Source of the DNA: QHVT01 sp036399015
GTDB lineage: Bacteria; Acidobacteriota; Thermoanaerobaculia; Gp7-AA8
Assembly (NCBI GenBank): GCA_036399015.1
Contig: DASWNW010000025.1
Span: forward strand, 1-64,000
DNA length: 64,000 nucleotides
Direction: 5' to 3'
Shown: piece after piece, positions 58,407 to 64,000 of the stretch
Layout of the letters: the number at the start of each line of letters is the position of its first letter
Numbering within the stretch: the stretch's first letter is position 1
The notes under the pieces: generated by a model
The model's database searches: none
Told to the model about the DNA's origin: nothing
The model's input: the letters and a program-made list of their open reading frames with translations, nothing else
Made by a program: the position numbers and the translations under genes

Positions 58407-59429
58407 ATGAAGCGCCTCCGCGGGCTGTTGCTGCTCGTCGCCGGCCTCCATGCGCTGGGTTGCATGGATGGGCCGGTGGTACAGAAGGCGAGGCCGCCGG
58501 TCGTGGAGAAGGTCGGCCGCATGCCCGGGCCGGACGATCTGGTCCACGACTCGCGGCACCGCCGATTGCTGGTGTCCTCCCATGACCGGCGCAACGAGGC
58601 CGGCGCGGGCAGGATCTTCGCCGTAGACCTCGAGGATTTCCAGCGCGGTGATCCGCCGCATGGGCGCCCGCTGAAGCTCGACTTCGTCAATCTTTCGAGC
58701 TCATTCCAGCCGCACGGCATCGCCTTGCTCGAACAGCACGAGCCGCCGCTGCTGTTCGTCATCAATCACGCGTCGTCCCCCGAATCGATCGACGTTTTCG
58801 AGGTCTACCCGGAAAAGCTTCGGCTGCGCGAGCGGCTTACCGGCGCCGCCATCGATCATCCGAACGATCTCGACGTCCGCCGCACCGCCGATGGCGGCTA
58901 CGAGTTATGGGTGACCAATCCGGCCCGGGGGAGGAAACTCGCCTGGGAGCTCCTGATCGGCCCGCATTCTTCGTACGTTGCGCACATCCGCTCCGGAAGG
59001 GCGACGCGCACGTACGGCTTCCGGTACGCGAATGGTGTCGCCTACCGCCCGAGCGGCCAGGTGTGGGTGGCATCCAGTGTCGATCAGAAGCTGTTGCGGC
59101 TCGCCGACCCGACCGATGAGATCGAGCTCGACTCCGTCGCGCACAACATCACATCCGACGGCCCGGTGACGATGCTCGTGACCGCCGGCGGCTCAGCGTC
59201 GGGTCTCCTGCGCTACCTGCGTGCCGGGGAGCAGCGGGACTATGTCCTGCCACGGTCGCCCACGCTGGTCTGGCGCGTCTACGCCGGCGAGCCTCCGACG
59301 ACGACGCTTCTGTTCGAAGACGACGGCCGGCGGATCAGCGGCGGATCCTCGGCGGTCTGCGTCGACGGCACGTTGTTCATCGGGCAGGTCTTCGACGATT
59401 TCGTCGCCGCCGTCCGGGGGGTGTGCTGA
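58407..59429 (+). CDS. Lipoprotein with arylesterase/SMP-30-like propeller
   Basis: 340 aa. Lipobox LLLVAGLHALGC (Cys19). The mature part shows the paraoxonase/SMP-30 calcium-site pattern: PGPDDLVHDSRHRRLLVSSHD, DHPNDLDVRRTADGGYELWV (HPNDL), YANGVAYRPSGQVWVAS (ANGVAY), DGPVTMLVT, and SSAVCVDGTLFIGQVFDD. It may be a lactonase or arylesterase at the envelope. Its stop codon overlaps the start of the large patatin-like gene by 1 bp (TGATG), so the two are coupled. Confidence 0.78.
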   Translation: MKRLRGLLLLVAGLHALGCMDGPVVQKARPPVVEKVGRMPGPDDLVHDSRHRRLLVSSHDRRNEAGAGRIFAVDLEDFQRGDPPHGRPLKLDFVNLSSSFQPHGIALLEQHEPPLLFVINHASSPESIDVFEVYPEKLRLRERLTGAAIDHPNDLDVRRTADGGYELWVTNPARGRKLAWELLIGPHSSYVAHIRSGRATRTYGFRYANGVAYRPSGQVWVASSVDQKLLRLADPTDEIELDSVAHNITSDGPVTMLVTAGGSASGLLRYLRAGEQRDYVLPRSPTLVWRVYAGEPPTTTLLFEDDGRRISGGSSAVCVDGTLFIGQVFDDFVAAVRGVC

Positions 59430-62400
59430 TGGCGCGGGTGCTGCCGCTGACGGTTGCGGAGATGCTCGAGGACGAGCTCGTGCACGTACACGGCGAGGAG
59501 CATCGCGTGCAGCATGAATGGGACTTCGAGAAGGAGGAAGTCGACAGCCGCCTGGTGATGGAGCGGATCAAGGCGAACGCGCTGAGCGAGGCCTACGAGT
59601 ATCTCCACGACCGCCTCGGGACGACCACCACGAACCTGTGGGAGGAGTTCAACAAGTGGGGCACGGAACTGCTCGACCGCAAGGTGCTCAAGAGCAGCAT
59701 GATCACGCGGGCGCTCGTGGACATGCACGAGCAGGTTCGGTGGCAGCAGAAGGAAAAAAAAGCGGATGCGGGCGAGATCAGGCGCGTCAACCGGTCCATC
59801 CTCGAGGCGCTGTTTCCCGACGCCATCGTGCCCGCGGAGAAGCGGCATCTGCAGGTCACGGCGGCGCGCCTGCACAAGAAGCAGCTCTCCGCAATCTGCC
59901 TCTCCGGCGGCGGGATCCGCAGCGCCACCTTCTCCCTCGGCGTCCTGCAAGGACTGGCGCGGGCCGGCGACAAGAAGAGCGGGCGCTACCCGATCGAGGG
60001 AGTCCACTATCTCTCCACTGTCTCGGGCGGCGGCTACATCGGTGGGTGGTTGTCGGCGTGGATCCGCAACGCGGGAGGGAAGGCAGCCACCGTCTTCGCC
60101 GAATTGCGGCAGCCGTCGAAGTACGAACGAGCGACGGAGCCGGACCAGGTCCGCTGGCTCCGCGAGTACAGCAATTACCTCACCCCCCGCTTCAGTATCT
60201 TCTCGGTCGACACGGCGACGATCGCCGCCACGTGGCTCCGCAACGTCACCATCAACTGGTTGATGTTCCTGCCGTTCCTGGTGGTGCTGATGCTGTTGCC
60301 GCGGCTCATGGCGTCCGCTGTCACGTACCACCGCGGCGGCGGGCTGCCGTGGCTGTTGGCCGGAGGGCTCCTGACCATTGCGGCCGTGGTGATGATCGCG
60401 CTGGCGGAGCCTACGCTTCAGACGCAGAACCGGCCGAAGCGGCGATGGCTGATCCTCGCGATTCACCTGGCGATTCTCTTCGCCTCGCTGCTGGTGCCGC
60501 AGTTCTGGGCCGGCCTGTCCTACGGGAACATCAGTGTGGCCGCGTTCCTGTTGTTTGGCGTCACCATCCAACTGGGCGGCGCGATCATTACCGCGGCGAT
60601 TCAGGTTTTCGACCTGACCGTGGCGGAGTATCAGCGCGCGAAGCTCCAGTACGATTCGGCGATGGTGGCCCGAGACGCCGCCAGAGAGGAACACGAGCTC
60701 GCGAAAGCGCAGTACGACAGCGCAAAGGCGGACCTCGAGCGGCTCGAGGCGCAGCACGAGGCTTCACCCCAGGAACTCGAGCGAGCCCGCACGGCGGCGG
60801 CGACGGCGAAGGGCGAATCGGAGAGCACCAGGGAGAAGTACGAGAGCGAGAGGAAGCTGGCGCGGTTGCGCAAGCATTTCCGCATCCGAGCCGTCATTCC
60901 GCGCCGCCTCGGCATGATGGTGTGCGCGGCAGTGGTCAGCGGTCTCGCGGGCGGGTTCGCGTTGCGCATGCTGACGTGGTGGAGTGCGCTCCGGCCGCCG
61001 ATCCGCATCCCGGAGCTTTATGCCCTCGCGGCGCCGCCGGCCTTTCTGCTGGCGTTCCTTCTCGCCGCGACCGTCTTCACCGCCGTCGCCAGCCGCTGGA
61101 CGGTGGACGAGACCCAGGAGTACTGGACCCGCCTCGGCGCGTCGCTGCTCATCGGCGCATTCACCTACGTCGTGATCAGCGCGATCAGCTTCTACGGTCC
61201 GTCCATTCTCGGCTACTGGCCGAAGGTATTCACCGCGATCGGCGGCGTGACGGGACTGGTCGGCATTCTCGTAGGCAGAAGCGGCCTCTCGCCGGCCGGC
61301 GACAAAGACGACCGCGGCCGCACCGTCTCGGACCATGTGACCGCCTTCGTGATCCCGATCTTCATCGTGATTCTGCTGGCCGCGATCTCCGGCGCGATCT
61401 CGGCGCTGTTCGCGTTCTGCTGGCGGGGGGAGTTTCCGGCGGCACTCGACTGGACCGCGGCCCATCTGAAGGTCGTCCGGAGCACGCCGTTATCGGCCGT
61501 GCTGCTCTTCGGCCTGTTGGTGACGGCGCTGGCGCTCACCGCTTCCTTCTGCGTGGACGTGAACAAATTCTCGATGCACGCGCTCTATCGCATGCGCCTG
61601 GTCCGGGCCTATCTCGGCGCATCGAGGAGCGAGCGGAATCCCGATCCGTACACCGGGTTCGACAGCCACGATAGTCCGCTTCTGATCGAGCTCCGCCAGC
61701 GCAAGCATGGTCCCATGCGGGTGCAGAAGCCGTTTCACGTCGTGAACATGGCTCTCAATCTCGTCCGGGGCAAGCAGCTCGCGTGGCAACAGCGCAAGGC
61801 GTCGACCTTTACCGCCTCTCCGCTGCACTGGGGCAACTGGAGCCTCGGATACCGCGATGCGAAGGACTACGGCAAGGCGACGTTCGGGCTCGCTCTCGGG
61901 ACCGCCATCACGATCTCCGGCGCGGCGGCCAGTCCGAACATGGGCTATCACTCCTCGCCGCCGCTGAGTTTCCTGCTGGCGATGTTCAACGTGCGGCTCG
62001 GGGCCTGGCTCGGGAATCCGGGCGTGGCGGGCGGGCGGCGCCGGTGGCACGACAATCTGTTCGACAACGGCCCGGCCTGGAGGCGCAGCACGCCGAAATC
62101 GTCGATCATGCATCAACTGGCCGAGGCCTTCGGCCTCACCGACGACGAGCACCAGTACGTCTACCTGTCCGACGGCGGTCACTTCGAGAATCTGGGGCTC
62201 TACGAAATGGTGCTGCGCCGCTGCCGCTACATCATTCTCAGCGACGCCGGCGCCGACCCGGACCTGAAGTTCGAGGATCTCGGCAACGCGGTCCGCAAGA
62301 TCCGCATCGATTTCGGCATCCCGATCGACTTCAGCCGCTTCACCCTCTTTTCACGCGACGAGAAGAAGATGGGTGCGCACTGCGCGATCGGACGCATCCG

Positions 62401-62692
62401 CTACTCGGAGGTCGACGGGAAGGTCGAGGACGGTCATTTGCTGTACATCAAGGCGTCGTACTACGCGAGCGGACCGGAGGACGTCCGGCAATACGCGCGC
62501 AAGGTGCGCCGCTTCCCGCATGAATCGACGGCGGACCAGTTCTTCACCGAGTCACAGTTCGAGAGCTACCGCCGGCTCGGCGAATGGGTCATCGACACCA
62601 TCGTCGCCGGTGAGGCTCCCGGGACGATGAAGGAGCTGTTCGCCGCCGCCCGCGAATACGAGCAGAAGCACGTCGAAGAGCCGCGGTGGTGA
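59429..62692 (+). CDS. Large patatin-like membrane phospholipase
   Basis: 1087 aa. An N-terminal helical region (1-~150) leads to the patatin/cPLA2-type start: oxyanion loop SGGGIRSATFSLGVLQGL (~159-176) and nucleophile Ser199 in TVSGGGYIGG. Four or more membrane helices and a coiled coil (YQRAKLQYDSAMVARDAAREEH, in part) are inserted (~275-690). The catalytic half resumes with Asp915 in YLSDGGHFENLGLYEMVLRRC (in part). So the Ser-Asp dyad is split by a membrane domain. It should cleave lipids at the inner membrane. Coupled to the lipoprotein upstream. Confidence 0.82.
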   Translation: MARVLPLTVAEMLEDELVHVHGEEHRVQHEWDFEKEEVDSRLVMERIKANALSEAYEYLHDRLGTTTTNLWEEFNKWGTELLDRKVLKSSMITRALVDMHEQVRWQQKEKKADAGEIRRVNRSILEALFPDAIVPAEKRHLQVTAARLHKKQLSAICLSGGGIRSATFSLGVLQGLARAGDKKSGRYPIEGVHYLSTVSGGGYIGGWLSAWIRNAGGKAATVFAELRQPSKYERATEPDQVRWLREYSNYLTPRFSIFSVDTATIAATWLRNVTINWLMFLPFLVVLMLLPRLMASAVTYHRGGGLPWLLAGGLLTIAAVVMIALAEPTLQTQNRPKRRWLILAIHLAILFASLLVPQFWAGLSYGNISVAAFLLFGVTIQLGGAIITAAIQVFDLTVAEYQRAKLQYDSAMVARDAAREEHELAKAQYDSAKADLERLEAQHEASPQELERARTAAATAKGESESTREKYESERKLARLRKHFRIRAVIPRRLGMMVCAAVVSGLAGGFALRMLTWWSALRPPIRIPELYALAAPPAFLLAFLLAATVFTAVASRWTVDETQEYWTRLGASLLIGAFTYVVISAISFYGPSILGYWPKVFTAIGGVTGLVGILVGRSGLSPAGDKDDRGRTVSDHVTAFVIPIFIVILLAAISGAISALFAFCWRGEFPAALDWTAAHLKVVRSTPLSAVLLFGLLVTALALTASFCVDVNKFSMHALYRMRLVRAYLGASRSERNPDPYTGFDSHDSPLLIELRQRKHGPMRVQKPFHVVNMALNLVRGKQLAWQQRKASTFTASPLHWGNWSLGYRDAKDYGKATFGLALGTAITISGAAASPNMGYHSSPPLSFLLAMFNVRLGAWLGNPGVAGGRRRWHDNLFDNGPAWRRSTPKSSIMHQLAEAFGLTDDEHQYVYLSDGGHFENLGLYEMVLRRCRYIILSDAGADPDLKFEDLGNAVRKIRIDFGIPIDFSRFTLFSRDEKKMGAHCAIGRIRYSEVDGKVEDGHLLYIKASYYASGPEDVRQYARKVRRFPHESTADQFFTESQFESYRRLGEWVIDTIVAGEAPGTMKELFAAAREYEQKHVEEPRW

Positions 62693-62699
62693 GTGGCGA

Positions 62700-62903
62700 T
62701 CAGGCGCTGCGCGCGATGCTGATGCGCTCGTCGACCCGCTCGCGGAGGCTGCGCATCTGCTTGACGAGCTTTTTCCGCTCGTCTTCCGGCGTGCTGGGGG
62801 CGTAGTACTTCTCCTCGAGCGACTTCAGACACTCCACGTGCTCCCGGAGGTTCGTGTCGTTTTCACTGAGCAGACGGATGAGATCCTCGTCGGGGTTGTA
62901 CAT
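62700..62903 (-). CDS. Small YdcH/DUF465-like helical protein
   Basis: 67 aa from the ATG at 62903 with GAGGAG about 8 bp before. Two amphipathic helices (PDEDLIRLLSENDTNLREHVE, in part; DERKKLVKQMRSLRERVDERI) resemble YdcH-type hairpins. Function unknown. Divergent from mraZ, with TATTCT further upstream as a possible -10. Confidence 0.65.
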   Translation of the reverse strand: MYNPDEDLIRLLSENDTNLREHVECLKSLEEKYYAPSTPEDERKKLVKQMRSLRERVDERISIARSA

Positions 62904-63011
62904 GCGCGCGCTCCTCTGTTCGACGCAATCAGAATACAGCATCCGTTCATTCCAAAGCCGTTCCCGGGCGCCCTCACCGCGAGGGTCGGTTCGCCGAAGT
63001 TCGCCGAGTCG

Positions 63012-63046
63012 GTGGATATTTGTGGACAAGAGTGGGTGTCAGTGGT
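63012..63046 (+). promoter_or_regulatory. MraZ operator, four direct repeats
   Basis: GTGGA, GTGGA, GTGGG and GTGGT at 63012, 63022, 63032 and 63042, each separated by 5 bp (10-bp period), just upstream of mraZ. This is the known MraZ-box layout (TGGGN repeats, 5-bp spacers). MraZ probably binds here as a ring and controls the division cluster. Confidence 0.75.
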
Positions 63047-63087
63047 ACAAAAGGCTGTCCCGACAGGCGGAAAAGGCTCTACACACG

Positions 63088-63540
63088 GTGGAACTCAGCG
63101 TTTTGATGGGGCACAGCCCCGCGAAGATCGACGAAAAAGGTCGGCTGAAGGTTCCGGCGGGGTTCCGCAAGATCATTGAAGAACGTTACGGCGGAGACTG
63201 CTTCATCACCTCCATGGATGGGGAGCGGGCCCTCGTTTACCCCCTCCCGGTCTGGTTCGAGTTCCAGGCGCGCCTGGCGAAGGTGCCCTCGACCTCGACG
63301 GCCAAGACGAAGCTGCTGGAGCGGGTGAACTACTTCGGGCAGGTCTCCACCCTCGACGCGCAGGGAAGGGTGCTGGTCCCGCAGGTCCTGCGCGACGTGG
63401 CCGGCGTCACGGACGACGTGGTCGTCCTCGGCAGCCAGGACCACCTCATCGTCTGGAACGAGCAGCGGATCCAGAAGCGGCTCTCGGAGCAGCCGCTCAC
63501 GGAAGAGGATTTCAAGGAGTTGGAGCTGCATGGGGTGTAA
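63088..63540 (+). CDS. mraZ: Transcriptional regulator MraZ
   Basis: 150 aa from a GTG (VELSVLMGHSPAKIDEKGR at the N-terminus); an ATG at 63106 is the alternative but would cut the first strand. Two AbrB-like halves: KIDEKGRLKVPAGFRKII and TLDAQGRVLVPQVLRDVAG, both with the D-x-K/Q-G-R turn. MraZ binds TGGG-type repeats, here at 63012-63046, and tunes the dcw cluster. It heads the cluster together with rsmH. Confidence 0.93.
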   Translation: MELSVLMGHSPAKIDEKGRLKVPAGFRKIIEERYGGDCFITSMDGERALVYPLPVWFEFQARLAKVPSTSTAKTKLLERVNYFGQVSTLDAQGRVLVPQVLRDVAGVTDDVVVLGSQDHLIVWNEQRIQKRLSEQPLTEEDFKELELHGV

Positions 63541-63541
63541 C

Positions 63542-63626
63542 GGTTGCGCGTGGCGCGTTGCGAGTTGCTCGGGCGGTGTAGCCCGGACGAAGAGGCCCGG
63601 GTAACTCGCAACACGCAACGCGCAAC
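63542..63626. repeat. Inverted heptamer repeat, GTTGCGC family (locus S)
   Basis: GTTGCGCGTGGCGCGTTGCG onward (63542-63569) faces CTCGCAACACGCAACGCGCA onward (63604-63626). A GCCCGG...CCGGGT stem lies inside. It starts 1 bp after mraZ and ends at the base before the rsmH ATG. Confidence 0.88.
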
Positions 63627-64000
63627 ATGAAACACGAACCCGTTCTTTTACAACCAGTTCTCGAGTACCTCGAACCTCCCCGTCCGGACGGCGTTTTCGT
63701 CGACGCGACGGTGGGGCTCGGCGGGCATGCGGAGGCGCTGCTAGAGCGCCACCCGGAGGCCCGGCTGGTCGCGATCGATCGCGATCCGCGGGCGCTCGAA
63801 CGGTCACGGGAGCGGCTGAGCCGTTTCGGCGACCGGGTGACGTTCCACGAGGGGCGCCACGAATCGCTCATTGACATCCTGAAGCAGTCACACGTCGAAC
63901 GGGCCAGCGGCCTGCTCGCCGATCTCGGCGTCTCGTCGATGCAGCTCGACGACGCGGCGCGCGGCTTCTCCTTCCGTTTCGAGGGGCCGCTCGACATGCG
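63627..64000 (+). CDS. rsmH: 16S rRNA (cytosine1402-N4)-methyltransferase, partial
   Basis: First 124 residues; the gene runs off the window. KHEPVLLQPVLEYL, SAM-binding DATVGLGGHAEALL, VAIDRDPRALE and LADLGVSSMQLDDAARGFSF are RsmH hallmarks. It methylates 16S rRNA C1402. It follows mraZ as in the dcw cluster. The ATG is directly preceded by the repeat arm (CGCAAC), with no Shine-Dalgarno. Confidence 0.95.
   Translation, partial: MKHEPVLLQPVLEYLEPPRPDGVFVDATVGLGGHAEALLERHPEARLVAIDRDPRALERSRERLSRFGDRVTFHEGRHESLIDILKQSHVERASGLLADLGVSSMQLDDAARGFSFRFEGPLDM

Overview
The window is GC-rich, with genes packed tightly on both strands. It looks like chromosomal sequence from an uncultured or little-studied member of Acidobacteriota, possibly near Thermoanaerobaculia. 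That placement is an inference. It rests on an acidobacterial-type secreted VWFA protein, many secreted carboxypeptidase-regulatory, FG-GAP and beta-propeller proteins, and base composition. No rRNA or tRNA gene was found.

Layout. 0-8 kb: thioredoxin-reductase-like oxidoreductase, a broken class D beta-lactamase, a CAP-domain protein, a very large NtrY-like sensor kinase, a DUF4783-like protein, an RluA-type pseudouridine synthase and a secreted cupin. 8-9 kb: a VapBC-like toxin-antitoxin pair followed by a second antitoxin that has lost its toxin. 9-15 kb: LytS/LytTR two-component pair, secreted NTF2-like, PDZ-hydrolase and VWFA proteins. 15-31 kb: NamZ-like muramidase, MoaB, QueA, a PD40-propeller/amidohydrolase fusion, ferredoxin, Lrp regulator with a DMT exporter, DHH phosphoesterase, zinc alcohol dehydrogenase, PLP dehydratase, N-acetylmuramoyl-alanine amidase and a GerMN lipoprotein. 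Near 31 kb: a structured RNA candidate resembling 6S RNA, with its own -10 box and terminator. 31-42 kb: HolB, Tmk, glycosyltransferase, FabG-like reductase, Acs, PurQ and PurS. 42-47 kb: tandem FG-GAP secreted proteins. 47-52 kb: MurA, FolP, CdaA, CdaR, GlmM (cell-wall precursor and c-di-AMP genes). 53-64 kb: histone-H1-like protein, CarB, small proteins, a lipoprotein coupled to a large patatin-like membrane protein, then MraZ and the start of RsmH, the head of the division/cell-wall cluster.

Two genome-wide signals stand out. First, 19 intergenic loci carry short tandem units (mostly 7-9 bp, several unrelated families such as GTTGTCR, GTTGCYG, GTGTCRG, GGTTCCTCG, AGAGTCTC, TTCTGCG) with the reverse complement of the same units on the other side of a spacer, so each could fold into a hairpin. 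Eighteen of the 19 begin or end within about 26 bp of a stop codon. Two enclose or consist of 21-bp tandem arrays. Second, at least a dozen genes have a TANNNT -10 box 6-10 bp before the start codon and no Shine-Dalgarno sequence, which points to frequent leaderless transcription.

Functionally the window joins envelope building and remodelling (MurA, GlmM, CdaA/R, amidase, NamZ, MraZ, RsmH) with nucleotide supply (PurS, PurQ, CarB, Tmk, FolP) and a large secreted/lipoprotein repertoire. MurA carries Asp where most bacteria have the fosfomycin-reactive Cys.
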